Assembly: GCF_900100965.1 (NCBI RefSeq)
Contig: NZ_FMUJ01000001.1
Coordinates: 916,272-980,271 of the forward strand
Direction of reading: 5' to 3'
DNA: 64,000 bases
Origin: Variovorax sp. EL159
Lineage (GTDB): Bacteria > Pseudomonadota > Gammaproteobacteria > Burkholderiales > Burkholderiaceae_C
Shown here: positions 50,510 to 58,417 of the stretch, in pieces
How the letters are laid out: each line of letters begins with the position of its first letter
Numbering within the stretch: the first letter of the stretch is position 1
Program-made: the position numbers and the translations under genes
Notes under the pieces: generated by a model
What the model saw: only the letters and a program-made list of their open reading frames with translations
Databases searched by the model: none
Told to the model about the DNA's origin: nothing

Positions 50510-51130
50510 TCAGGTGCTGCGAAGGTTGCGGGTGCCGACCGGCGTGTCGGGGCCGGTGCGCACGTTGCGCTCGATGAACTCTCGCGCGATCGCCTCCACG
50601 TTGGCCGGCGCCGGGGCATTGAACGACATGCGGTACTTCAGCAGGCGGCCGTTGCGTGCCGTGAGGTAGGTGTAGGAGTCGTAGGCCTTGTTGTCGCGGG
50701 CATGCACGAGCCGGAAGGAGATCGTGCGAAAGGTCAGCCCTTCGATCTGCACGTCGCGCGTCGGCCCGATCTTGGCGCTGGCGTACATGCCCTGGGTGGT
50801 GGCGCGCTGCACCTCGGCAATGGTGCTCTTGAAGTGTTCGTCGAACTGCGGATCGGCGACGCCCGGCAGCCAGTTGGTGCGCTTCATGTCGTACACGTAG
50901 ACGTCGATCCAGCCGATGCCGCTTTCGTAGCGGTGGCTGTTGCCCAGACCGGCATTCAACGCGTCGTAGGACCGCGAGTTGATGTACTGCCACTGCACGC
51001 CCGTGGGCTGGGGCGCCGTTGCCGCTTCAGTGGGGTGGGCAGATTGGGCGGTGGTGGCCGGCCCGCTGCCGGGTGCGGTCGCGCAGGCGGAAAGCAGTCC
51101 GGCGAGCAGGAGGGCGAACAGCATCTTCAT
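50510..51130 (-). CDS. lipoprotein of unknown function
   Basis: 206 residues. Lipobox GLLSAC at the N-terminus, a Thr/Ala/Pro linker to about residue 45, then a folded region with YINSRSYDALNAGLGNSHRYESG, WIDVYVYDMKRTNWLPG and DSYTYLTARNGRLLKYRMSF. No family is recognised with certainty. A C-terminal tail follows FIERNVRTGPD. It lies 47 bp after the stop of the 94-residue gene and may share its transcript. Confidence 0.75.
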   Translation of the reverse strand: MKMLFALLLAGLLSACATAPGSGPATTAQSAHPTEAATAPQPTGVQWQYINSRSYDALNAGLGNSHRYESGIGWIDVYVYDMKRTNWLPGVADPQFDEHFKSTIAEVQRATTQGMYASAKIGPTRDVQIEGLTFRTISFRLVHARDNKAYDSYTYLTARNGRLLKYRMSFNAPAPANVEAIAREFIERNVRTGPDTPVGTRNLRST

Positions 51131-51177
51131 GATCGGACTCCGGAGGCGAAGAATGAGGCGGTCGTGGAATCGGTCGG

Positions 51178-51462
51178 TCAGTCGGCCCTGACCTCGAAGT
51201 AGGCCTCGTCGGCCTCACCGAGCGCGCGGAAACCCGCCGTCTTGGCGGCTTCGTAGGCCTTGGCCCAGCTGGCGGCCAGCGCGATTTCTTCCTTGGTGAG
51301 TTCGTCGGCGCTCGATTCGCTGGCGTTCTCGAAGGCCTTCAGCGCCTGTTCGACGCCGTCGCCCAGCAGCTTGTCGAGTTCACGCCGGAAGCGCGATTCG
51401 GCGGTGGCGATGACGTCATGCGGCGCATCGGGAAAGTCGATCAGTTTCACGGTGTAGCTCAT
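51178..51462 (-). CDS. 94-residue helical protein, unknown function
   Basis: Predicted mostly alpha-helical, acidic and soluble: a short strand (YTVKLIDFPDAPH) then helices with TAESRFRRELDKLLGDGVEQALKAF and TKEEIALAASWAKAYEAA. No signal peptide or known motif. The codon usage is like the neighbours. The start at 51462 is the only one in frame near the N-terminus. Confidence 0.7.
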   Translation of the reverse strand: MSYTVKLIDFPDAPHDVIATAESRFRRELDKLLGDGVEQALKAFENASESSADELTKEEIALAASWAKAYEAAKTAGFRALGEADEAYFEVRAD

Positions 51463-51553
51463 GGCCGCATGCTAAGTGATGACTGTGGCGGTGGCGAGGC
51501 ACTTTCGACGCGGCCCTACGATGTCGGCTCGTTCAACGAACCGTGTGCTTCTG

Positions 51554-51985
51554 ATGGAACCCCTTCGCATTTCCACCGACATCCACGACCAGGACGTGGC
51601 GCTCATTCACCGCTTCCTGTCGCAAGAGACGGCCTGGGCCCGGCAGATACCCTTCGAGACGGTGCGCGCGTCTGTCGAGAACTCCCTGAACTTCGGCGGC
51701 TTCGTCGGCACGGCCCAGGTCGCCTATGCGCGCGTGATCTCCGACTACGCCACCTTTGCCTATCTGGTCGACGTCTTCGTGCTGCCGCAGCACCGGGGCA
51801 AGGGCTACAGCGCCGCGCTCATGGCCGCGGTGATGTCGCACCCGCGGCTCCAGGGGTTGCGGCGGTTCATGCTGGCCACGAGTACCGCGCACGGGCTGTA
51901 CGAGAAGTTCGGCTTTGCATCGCCGGCCAAGCCGCAAACGCTCATGGAGCGTTATGTGCCGGACCTCTACAGTTCTGCCGCCTAG
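51554..51985 (+). CDS. GNAT-family N-acetyltransferase
   Basis: 143 residues. The acetyl-CoA site is VFVLPQHRGKGYSAALMAAVM (R/Q-x-x-G-x-G/A), preceded by the beta-strand ATFAYLVDVFV and followed by the C-terminal AHGLYEKFGFASP. ATG 51554 yields a standard domain length; ATG 51476 and 51521 are in frame upstream without better ribosome sites. The substrate (amine or protein N-terminus) is unknown. Confidence 0.9.
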   Translation: MEPLRISTDIHDQDVALIHRFLSQETAWARQIPFETVRASVENSLNFGGFVGTAQVAYARVISDYATFAYLVDVFVLPQHRGKGYSAALMAAVMSHPRLQGLRRFMLATSTAHGLYEKFGFASPAKPQTLMERYVPDLYSSAA

Positions 51986-52002
51986 CCCGTCCTCTTTTCT
52001 GT

Positions 52003-52536
52003 CTATTCCTCTTGCGCCACCACAAGCAGCACGGACGCCTGCTGCTTGCCCACCGACGTGATCTTGTGGGGAATGCTCGAATTGAAATGCGCGCTGTCGC
52101 CCGCATTGAGCAGCTCGACGCGCCCCGCGAGCTGCAGGCTGACGCGGCCCTTGAGCACGTACAGCAGCTCTTCGCCCTTGTGATGGCTCATCGGATGGTT
52201 GCGCACCGGCTCCTCGGTGGGCGTCAGCACGAACGCGACCATGCGGCGGTCGGGCGAGGCGCCTGACACCACGCGCGGCGTCTTCGCGCGCGCGTCCGAC
52301 GAGGCAGTGGCCTGCGCACGGCTGATGAGCACCGGGTCGTTGTCGGACGGCTCCGCGAACACTTCCTCGACCTGCACGTGCAGCGCCTTGGCCAGCTTCA
52401 GCGCCGCGCCGACGGAAGGGGTCGAGATGCCTCTTTCGAGCTTCGATACATAGCTGCGGGTCAGGTCGGCGGCCTGCGCCAGCTCTTCGAGCGTCAATCC
52501 AGCCTGGACGCGAAGCAACTTCAGTTTGATGGACAT
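52003..52536 (-). CDS. XRE-family regulator with C-terminal cupin domain
   Basis: 177 residues. The XRE HTH (LKLLRVQAGLTLEELAQAADLTRSYVSKLERG) occupies residues 5-60. A cupin_2 sensor domain (HPMSHHKGEELLYVLKGRVSLQLAGR, then LNAGDSAHFNSSIPHKI) occupies 110-177. Such regulators (PuuR type) sense small organic ligands. It is divergent from an operon of a Bug protein, a GST and a class II aldolase, and a long palindrome stands 9 bp upstream of its start, so it probably represses both directions. Confidence 0.93.
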   Translation of the reverse strand: MSIKLKLLRVQAGLTLEELAQAADLTRSYVSKLERGISTPSVGAALKLAKALHVQVEEVFAEPSDNDPVLISRAQATASSDARAKTPRVVSGASPDRRMVAFVLTPTEEPVRNHPMSHHKGEELLYVLKGRVSLQLAGRVELLNAGDSAHFNSSIPHKITSVGKQQASVLLVVAQEE

Positions 52537-52545
52537 ATGCTTTTC

Positions 52546-52569
52546 TTTTAAGACACTTGTGTCCTAAAA
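52546..52569. promoter_or_regulatory. operator of the XRE-cupin regulator
   Basis: A 24-bp palindrome with 11-base arms and a TT centre: core GACAC-TT-GTGTC perfect, outer TTTTA and TAAAA matching, one mismatch in total. It lies 9 bp from the regulator start and 63 bp from the start of the divergent operon. Confidence 0.65.
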
Positions 52570-52632
52570 TCTTCTTTGTTTCCTGCCTTGAACAACCTTC
52601 GCGGGGTCGGCCCGCTATCTGAGGAGTATGGT

Positions 52633-53625
52633 ATGACGGTACGCACGCGCCTTCGGGCCCTGTTTGTCATCTCGTTCGCCGGCGCGCTGGCGCTGCTGGT
52701 GTCCGCTTCGCCGGCCCACGCCCAGCAGGCCTATCCGGCCAAGCCCATCCGGCTCGTGATTCCGTTCGGAGCGGGCGGCATCACCGACGTGGCCGGGCGG
52801 CTCATCGGCCAGCATCTCGGCGAGGAACTGAAGCAGTCGGTCATCATCGACAACAAGGCAGGGGCGGGCGGTGCCATCGCCGCGCAGGCCGTCGCCCAGG
52901 CCGCGCCGGACGGCTACACGCTGCTGCTGGGCACGGTGGGCACGCAGGTGGTCAACAAGATGCTCTACAACAAGCTCAACTACGACCCGGCGTCCTTCAC
53001 GCCCGTCTCGCTGGTGAGCAACTCGCCCTACGTGCTCGCCATCAACGGCATCGACGGCGTGAGCGACCTCAAGGGCCTGATCGGTTACGCCAAGGCGCAT
53101 CCGGGCAAGCTGAACTTCGGCTCCGCGGGCAACGGCAGCTCGCCGCACCTGGCGATCGAGCTGTTCAAGCTGGCGACCCGGACGGACATCGTGCACGTCC
53201 CCTTCAAGAGCGGCGCCGAGGCGGTGAACGCGGCCATGGGCGGCCAGGTGCAGATCGTCATCGACGCCATTCCCGTCATCCAGCCGCAGGCCAGGACGGG
53301 GCGGCTCAAGATGCTGGCCATCGCCGCGAACCATCGCAACGCGGCGGTGCCCGATGTGCCGACCAGCGCCGAGCAAGGGTTGCCCGACTTCCAGATCGGC
53401 TCGTGGAACGCGATCGTCGCCCCGGCGGGAACGCCGCAGGCGCAGGTCGATGTTCTCAACCAGGCGTTGGCTCGCGCGCTGAAGCGCCCCGCCGTGGTTG
53501 CCCGCCTGGCCGAGCTGGGCATCGAGCCGATGGTCACCGGCGTGCCGGCCTACCTGGCCCACGTGAAGAGCGAGACCGCCAAGTGGAGCAAGGTCGTCCA
53601 GGCCGCTGGCACGAAGCTGGACTGA
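52633..53625 (+). CDS. Bug/TctC-family solute-binding protein
   Basis: 330 residues from ATG 52633 with GAGGAG ahead. A signal peptide ends at SPAHAQQA, and the mature start QAYPAKPIRLVIPFGAGGITDVAGR marks the family. Further blocks are DNKAGAGGAIAAQAVAQ and PDGYTLLLG. It is first in an operon with a GST and a class II aldolase, so the bound solute is probably a substrate or precursor for the latter. No TctAB is nearby. Confidence 0.92.
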   Translation: MTVRTRLRALFVISFAGALALLVSASPAHAQQAYPAKPIRLVIPFGAGGITDVAGRLIGQHLGEELKQSVIIDNKAGAGGAIAAQAVAQAAPDGYTLLLGTVGTQVVNKMLYNKLNYDPASFTPVSLVSNSPYVLAINGIDGVSDLKGLIGYAKAHPGKLNFGSAGNGSSPHLAIELFKLATRTDIVHVPFKSGAEAVNAAMGGQVQIVIDAIPVIQPQARTGRLKMLAIAANHRNAAVPDVPTSAEQGLPDFQIGSWNAIVAPAGTPQAQVDVLNQALARALKRPAVVARLAELGIEPMVTGVPAYLAHVKSETAKWSKVVQAAGTKLD

Positions 53626-53640
53626 CACAGGGCGCTCGAC

Positions 53641-54291
53641 ATGAAGCTCTATGACACCCAACGCTCCGGCAACGCGTGGAAGGTGCGGCTGCTGGCCGGC
53701 CTGCTCGGCATGCCGCTGGAACGCGAGACGCTGTCCATCGATCGCGGCGATCTGCGAAGCCCCGGCTTCCTGGCGATCGCGCCGATGGGGCAGGTGCCGG
53801 TGCTCGCGCTGGACGACGGCACGCACCTGGGCGAGTCGATGGCGATCCTCTATTTCCTGGCGCAGGGCAGCCCGTGGTGGCCGAGCGATGCGGCCCGGCA
53901 GGCGCAAGTGCTGGCGTGGCTGTCGTTCGAGCAAGAGCGGCACATGAAGCCCTTGGCCCAACTTCGCCTGCACCTTGCGCTGCATCGCGACCGCGATCCG
54001 GCCAGCGAAGAATTCGTTCGCTTCGCACACGAAGCCAGGCAGTCGCTGCAGATCCTGGACGTCCAGTTGTCGCGCCAGGGCCCGAAGGGCTGGGTCGCCA
54101 CGGCCGATGCGCCGAGCATTGCCGACGTGGCGCTGTACCCCTACACACGATTGGCGCCGATGGGCGGCATCGCGCTTTCGGCCTACCCGGCCATCACGGC
54201 GTGGCTCGGCAGAATCGAGCAACTGCCGGGCTACCAGCCGCTATTTCCCGGTGCGCCGGAAAAGAACTTTTCCACCAGCGAATCCGTATGA
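53641..54291 (+). CDS. glutathione S-transferase family protein
   Basis: 216 residues. N-terminal thioredoxin-like domain (KLYDTQRSGNAWKVRLLAGLLGMP, then PMGQVPVLALDDGTHLGESMAIL with the conserved cis-Pro and Glu-Ser). An all-helical C-terminal domain follows (PSIADVALYPYTRLAP). It begins 15 bp after the Bug gene and is followed closely by the aldolase. Possible roles are conjugation or glutathione-dependent isomerisation of a catabolic intermediate. Confidence 0.92.
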   Translation: MKLYDTQRSGNAWKVRLLAGLLGMPLERETLSIDRGDLRSPGFLAIAPMGQVPVLALDDGTHLGESMAILYFLAQGSPWWPSDAARQAQVLAWLSFEQERHMKPLAQLRLHLALHRDRDPASEEFVRFAHEARQSLQILDVQLSRQGPKGWVATADAPSIADVALYPYTRLAPMGGIALSAYPAITAWLGRIEQLPGYQPLFPGAPEKNFSTSESV

Positions 54292-54305
54292 ACAAGGACA
54301 ACACC

Positions 54306-55106
54306 ATGGCATCGCAAGACACTTTCGAACTCAAGAAGGACGAACTGATCCAGCAGTCGTACGCGCAGATGGACACGCACCTGGCGGACAGCAGCTACAC
54401 GCTGCGCCAGAAGCTGGCCTTGACCTGCCGCATCCTGTTCGACAACGGACACGACTCCGGCCTTGCGGGGCAGATCACCGCACGCACCGGCGCGCCCGGC
54501 GAGTTCCTGACGCAGCGGCTCGGGCTGGGCTTCGACGAGATCAGCGAAGGCAACCTGCTGCGTGTCGACGAAGACCTGAACGTGCTCGAAGGCGACGGCA
54601 TGCCGAACCCGGCCAATCGCTTTCACTCGTGGGTGTACCGCGCGCGCCCCGACGTCAACTGCATCATCCATACGCACGCCGCCCACGCCTCCGCGCTGGG
54701 CATGCTCGAAGAGCCGCTGGTCATCTCCCACATGGACAACTGCGTGCTCTATGACGACGTTGCGTTCGTGGGCAAGTGGCCGGGCATTCCGGTGGGCAAC
54801 GAAGAGGGCGAGTTCATCTCGGCCGCGCTTGGCAGCAAGCGGGCGCTGCTGCTCTCGCACCACGGGATGCTCGTGGCCGGTGGCAGCGTGGAAGAGGCCT
54901 GCGTTCTTTCGATCGCCTTCGAGCGCGCCGCGCGCATGCAGCTGTTGGCATCGGCCGCGGGCAAGATCCAGCCCATCGACCCCGAGCTGGCCAGGGAAGC
55001 GCACGACTGGATCTTGCGGCCGCGCCGCAACGCGGTCGCGTTCGGCTACTACGCGCGCCGCTCGCTGAAAGATCCGCGCAATGCGGATTGCCTGAAAAAG
55101 GCCTGA
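54306..55106 (+). CDS. class II aldolase/adducin family protein
   Basis: 266 residues. Metal-binding His motif CIIHTHAAHASALGM and a second pair in LLLSHHGMLVAGGSVEEA. Substrate-site NGHDSGLAGQITAR lies near the N-terminus. The family contains L-fuculose-phosphate aldolase-like enzymes and decarboxylases. ATG 54306 is favoured because AAGGACAACACC precedes it; ATG 54288 overlaps the GST stop and is the alternative. It is last in the XRE-controlled operon. Confidence 0.9.
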   Translation: MASQDTFELKKDELIQQSYAQMDTHLADSSYTLRQKLALTCRILFDNGHDSGLAGQITARTGAPGEFLTQRLGLGFDEISEGNLLRVDEDLNVLEGDGMPNPANRFHSWVYRARPDVNCIIHTHAAHASALGMLEEPLVISHMDNCVLYDDVAFVGKWPGIPVGNEEGEFISAALGSKRALLLSHHGMLVAGGSVEEACVLSIAFERAARMQLLASAAGKIQPIDPELAREAHDWILRPRRNAVAFGYYARRSLKDPRNADCLKKA

Positions 55107-55110
55107 AGGT

Positions 55111-55129
55111 CTGAAGGCCCGGGCTTCAG
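55111..55129. terminator. hairpin between convergent aldolase and Lrp genes
   Basis: CTGAAG...CTTCAG with a GC core (CTGAAGGCCC/GGGCTTCAG) forms a 9-bp stem with one bulge, at the junction of two converging genes. It has no T-run. It is a probable bidirectional terminator. Confidence 0.45.
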
Positions 55130-55611
55130 TCCTGCGTGGCCTCTTCAGACAGGGGCACGTTCAGCCCGACCTTGACCCGGCTCATCGCCACCAGCGTGTT
55201 GAAGCGCTTGACGTTGTTGTTCTCGAAGAAGAGTTCGCGCGTCAGTCGGGTGTATTGGCTCATGCTCCGGACCGCGAAGATCAGCACGAAGTCGCAGTCG
55301 CCCGCCACGTAGTAGCACTGCTGGATCTGCGGGCAGGCCTGGAACGTGCGCTTCATCGCGTCCAGCAAGTCGACGCGCTCGCTCTCGACATTCACCTCGA
55401 CGATCACCGTCAGTTCGCAGCCGACCGCATCGGGGTTGATGATGGCGGCATGGCGCTCGATGACGCCTTCGTCCGCCATCCGCTTCAGCCGTCGGTTCAC
55501 GGCCGCCGTCGAAAGATTGACCTGCTGGCCCAGCTCGCCTTGCGGAATGCGCGCGTCCTGCTGGACCAGTTCGAGCAGCTTCAGGTCGTAGGCATCCAGG
55601 CGTGTGGTCAT
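55126..55611 (-). CDS. Lrp/AsnC-family regulator
   Basis: 161 residues from ATG 55611. HTH LDAYDLKLLELVQQDARI, then VNLSTAAVNRRLKRMADEGVI. RAM ligand domain with VIVEVNVESERVDLLDAMKRTF and CYYVAGDCDFVLIFAVRS, which shows the Gly-Asp-x-Asp turn. It is divergent from the diaminopropionate ammonia-lyase gene (113 bp gap). The effector is expected to be an amino acid, and autoregulation is likely. Confidence 0.93.
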   Translation of the reverse strand: MTTRLDAYDLKLLELVQQDARIPQGELGQQVNLSTAAVNRRLKRMADEGVIERHAAIINPDAVGCELTVIVEVNVESERVDLLDAMKRTFQACPQIQQCYYVAGDCDFVLIFAVRSMSQYTRLTRELFFENNNVKRFNTLVAMSRVKVGLNVPLSEEATQD

Positions 55612-55649
55612 GCGTCGAAACGGGCGGAAAAAGCGAGGAGGGATTGCAT

Positions 55650-55706
55650 ATGCGCATGCGCCAACGCGAAGAAATTCGCGGGGTGCACTCTTACGATTAT
55701 GCGCAT
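55650..55706. promoter_or_regulatory. pair of ATGCGCAT palindromes in the Lrp/ammonia-lyase promoter region
   Basis: The 8-base perfect palindrome ATGCGCAT occurs at 55650-55657 and again at 55699-55706, 49 bp apart, each preceded by T. The second is 18 bp upstream of the ammonia-lyase start. Their location makes them candidate sites for the divergent Lrp-type protein. Confidence 0.4.
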
Positions 55707-55724
55707 CACACAAGGAATTTCGCC

Positions 55725-56948
55725 ATGCTGGTCACCAACCCAAGAGCCCTTCGAGACGCGTATCCGGACGCGCTGAAAAGCATCATGTGCATTGCCGAAG
55801 CACGGCACACCCGGTCCTGGCTTTCGCGCTGGAACTTGCTCTCGCCGCAGCCGACGCCGCTGTGGCAATTGCCGGACCTGGCCCGCAGGCTGGACGTTGC
55901 CGAGGTCCACGTCAAGGACGAATCCGTGCGTTCTTCGCTGGGCAGCTTCAAGGCGCTCGGCGCACCGGCGGCGCTGGTGCGGCTGGTCGTTCGCCGCCAT
56001 CCTTCGTGGGTTCCCGAAGATGTTCTGGCTGGAGTGCATCGCGATGAACTGGGCGACCTGGTCGTCATCAGCGCCACGGATGGCAACCACGGCCGCGCGC
56101 TGGCCGCCGCCGCCCGCAGTGCGGGCGTGCGCTGCGTGATCGTCCTGCATCGCCACGTCAGCCTCGAGCGCGAGCGTGCGATTGCGGCGTTCGGCGCCGA
56201 GATCGTCCGCATCGAGGGGAACTACGACGCTTCGGTCGCCCACGCGGCGCATCTGGCCGAACGCCAAGGCTGGCAGGTCATCTCGGACACCGCATATCCG
56301 GGCTACGAGGAAGTGCCGCGCGACGTGATGCAGGGGTACGGCACGATGATCGACGAAGTGCTGCAGCAGGCGGGGCCGGCATCGCAGGCGTGTCCCTTCA
56401 CCCACGTGGTTCTTCAGGGCGGCGTCGGTGGCCTGGCCGCCGGGGTCGCGAGCTACTTCTGGGAACGGTTCGGCGTGCACCGGCCCACCTTCATCGTCGT
56501 GGAGCCGCGCCAGGCCGACTGCCTGATGCAAAGCGCGCTGCAAGGCCGGCCGGCCGTGGCAACGGGCAGTGTCGATTCGGTGATGGCGGGCCTTGCGTGC
56601 GGCGAGACATCCACCCTGGCCTGGCGCTTCCTGGAGCCATCGGTGGACTGTTTCGCCGCCATCGAGGACGGCCATGCGGTCGAGGCCATGCGCTGGCTCG
56701 CGCAGGGCAGCCGCCTTGATCGGCCCATCGTCAGCGGCGAGTCGGGCGCGGCCGGCGCGGCGGCGTTGCACTTGCTGGCGCTTTCGCCTGCGTGGCGGCA
56801 GCAGGCGGGGCTCGGTGCCGATTCGAAGGTGCTGCTGATCAACACCGAGGGCGCGACCGCGCCCGGCGTCTATGCGGAGCTTGTGGGGCGCACGGCTGAT
56901 GAGGTGCTGCAGGCGCAGCGGGAATGGGCGCGGGCCGGGGCTGCCTGA
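55725..56948 (+). CDS. dpaL: diaminopropionate ammonia-lyase (PLP fold type II)
   Basis: 407 residues from ATG 55725 (CAAGGAATTTCGCC upstream). The PLP Lys is in SLGSFKALGAPAAL. SATDGNHGRALAAAARSAG binds the substrate carboxylate. QGGVGGLAAGVASYF forms the phosphate loop and VSGESGAAG the ring contact. The enzyme converts 2,3-diaminopropionate to pyruvate and ammonia; related ammonia-lyases of this fold act on other beta-substituted amino acids. The divergent Lrp gene fits amino-acid-responsive control. Confidence 0.88.
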   Translation: MLVTNPRALRDAYPDALKSIMCIAEARHTRSWLSRWNLLSPQPTPLWQLPDLARRLDVAEVHVKDESVRSSLGSFKALGAPAALVRLVVRRHPSWVPEDVLAGVHRDELGDLVVISATDGNHGRALAAAARSAGVRCVIVLHRHVSLERERAIAAFGAEIVRIEGNYDASVAHAAHLAERQGWQVISDTAYPGYEEVPRDVMQGYGTMIDEVLQQAGPASQACPFTHVVLQGGVGGLAAGVASYFWERFGVHRPTFIVVEPRQADCLMQSALQGRPAVATGSVDSVMAGLACGETSTLAWRFLEPSVDCFAAIEDGHAVEAMRWLAQGSRLDRPIVSGESGAAGAAALHLLALSPAWRQQAGLGADSKVLLINTEGATAPGVYAELVGRTADEVLQAQREWARAGAA

Positions 56949-57137
56949 TGGTCTCGCCAGGTATCCAGAATTGATTCCGGGTGCGAGCCATTTCCGCGGC
57001 CGGGCCATCGGCATGCAGCGGGAATGTTGGGCCGGCGCCGGGTAGGCCCCGACGACGGCAATGGCCACGTCAACAGCCGGCACATGTCATCCGTTAACGG
57101 CGAGGGAGGCCGTCTCCCTCACCCTGGATGGAATCAC

Positions 57138-57368
57138 ATGAAAAAGCTTCTTGTTACCCTGGCCGTTCTGCTTGGTGCCGCGAGCGCCTTCGCGCAAGCC
57201 GACAACGGAATCACCGTGAGCACCGATCCGGCCCGCGCCGCCGCGGTGGAAGCCCGTGCCCAGCAACTGCAGGCACGCCCCGCGGAAAAGCCGATGGCCA
57301 TGCACGAGCATGCGGCGCCCAAGATGCACAAGCACCGGGCCGGCCACCATCACGCCAAGAAGCACTGA
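57138..57368 (+). CDS. small periplasmic protein with His-rich tail
   Basis: 76 residues from ATG 57138. A signal peptide KKLLVTLAVLLGAASAFAQ is followed by a short Ala/Arg-rich segment and a C-terminus rich in His, Lys and Met (HEHAAPKMHKHRAGHHHAKKH). Metal binding is likely from composition. No family is recognised. The upstream 189 bp hold no gene. A hairpin follows at 57380. Confidence 0.7.
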   Translation: MKKLLVTLAVLLGAASAFAQADNGITVSTDPARAAAVEARAQQLQARPAEKPMAMHEHAAPKMHKHRAGHHHAKKH

Positions 57369-57379
57369 GCCAAGGCCAC

Positions 57380-57395
57380 GGCCGCCCTGGCGGCC
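57380..57395. terminator. GC hairpin after the His-rich protein gene
   Basis: GGCCGCC-CT-GGCGGCC is a perfect 7-bp stem 12 bp past the stop codon. No T-run follows, so it is a weak candidate terminator. Confidence 0.35.
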
Positions 57396-57438
57396 TGACG
57401 CTAAAGTCCGTCCTGCTCACACCTGAGGAGGACGCGAC

Positions 57439-57885
57439 GTGAACATCCGTGCCGGGCAGCTTTCCTGCCTTCTGCTTTTGCTTCTTGCGGCCGCAGGCCC
57501 GGTCACTGCAGGAACCATCACGTGCGTTCCGGGGCCGGGCGGCGGTGCCGGCTCTTCCTTTAACTGGGTTCGCAGGATATCGATCGACGAGCACTCGCGA
57601 ACCGTGCTCATGGACGTCGTGCGCTCCAGGACGAAGGACGCCGAGACCATGGGCAAGATGCGGGCCGAACTGGTGAGCATGGAAGACACGCAGTCCGGCG
57701 AGCCGATCTATGTCTTCAACTCCATTCCCGCACCGGGCGTGGAGGCCATGAATCTCTTCAAGCTCTTCAAGGCAGGCGAGTGGCACCTGATCGGTGCCGG
57801 CGTGACTTTCGTGAGCAAGGTGCCCGCGTTGCGCGCGGTCGAGCAAAGCGCCGTGTTCGACTGCAAGCGTTCCGGGCTGGGATAA
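57439..57885 (+). CDS. secreted protein of unknown function
   Basis: 148 residues from GTG 57439 (GAGGACGCGAC upstream). A signal peptide LLLLLLAAAGPVTAG is followed by a mature part of about 125 residues with two Cys (TITCVPGPGG and VFDCKRSGLG) that may form a disulphide linking its ends. The middle, SFNWVRRISIDEHSRTVLMD and IYVFNSIPAPGVEAMNLF, reads as beta-rich. No family is recognised. Confidence 0.7.
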   Translation: MNIRAGQLSCLLLLLLAAAGPVTAGTITCVPGPGGGAGSSFNWVRRISIDEHSRTVLMDVVRSRTKDAETMGKMRAELVSMEDTQSGEPIYVFNSIPAPGVEAMNLFKLFKAGEWHLIGAGVTFVSKVPALRAVEQSAVFDCKRSGLG

Positions 57886-58031
57886 GCGTCACCCGCCATC
57901 GGGGAGATGTATCCGAACCGGCCCCGGTGTGACATTTGGGCACGCTCTTCACAAGCGCGACGTCCGCGCTTGAAAGGGGCCGGCCGTTGTCTCTGCATCG
58001 GGACTGTTCCCGCCTTTCAGGAGACGACGTG

Positions 58032-58397
58032 ATGGCTCATCGAACCTTTCTCAAGCTGGCTGCCGCGAGCGTGATCGCAGCAGGAGCCCTGTGCGCCGCG
58101 GCCTCGGCGAGCGCCGGCACCAGCTGGTCCATCGGTGTGAACGTGCCCGGTGTCGTGGTGAGCGAACCCGCCCCTGTGTATTACGAGCCGGCGCCCGTGT
58201 ATTCGCGGCCGGCGCCGATCTACTACCAGCCGGCACCGCCGGTGCGCTATCAGCCGCCGGCTTACTACGCGCCGCCCGCCGGTTACTACGAGCGCGAATC
58301 CCGATGGGACGAGCGCCGCGCGGAACGCCAGGAATGGCGCCGCCGCGAGTGGGCGCGTGAGCACTATCGCCGCTACCACGAAGACCGCGACGACTGA
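58032..58397 (+). CDS. secreted Tyr/Pro-rich small protein
   Basis: 121 residues. A signal peptide ends at ASASAGTSW. A low-complexity middle of PAPVYY-type repeats with 12 Tyr and about 20 Pro is followed by a strongly charged Arg/Glu end (DERRAERQEWRRREWAREHYRR). This pattern is frequent in small envelope proteins of Burkholderiales of unknown function. ATG 58032 or the adjoining GTG 58029 is the start; GGAG lies upstream. Confidence 0.75.
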   Translation: MAHRTFLKLAAASVIAAGALCAAASASAGTSWSIGVNVPGVVVSEPAPVYYEPAPVYSRPAPIYYQPAPPVRYQPPAYYAPPAGYYERESRWDERRAERQEWRRREWAREHYRRYHEDRDD

Positions 58398-58417
58398 TCC
58401 TGCTGCTTGCGGCGGCG

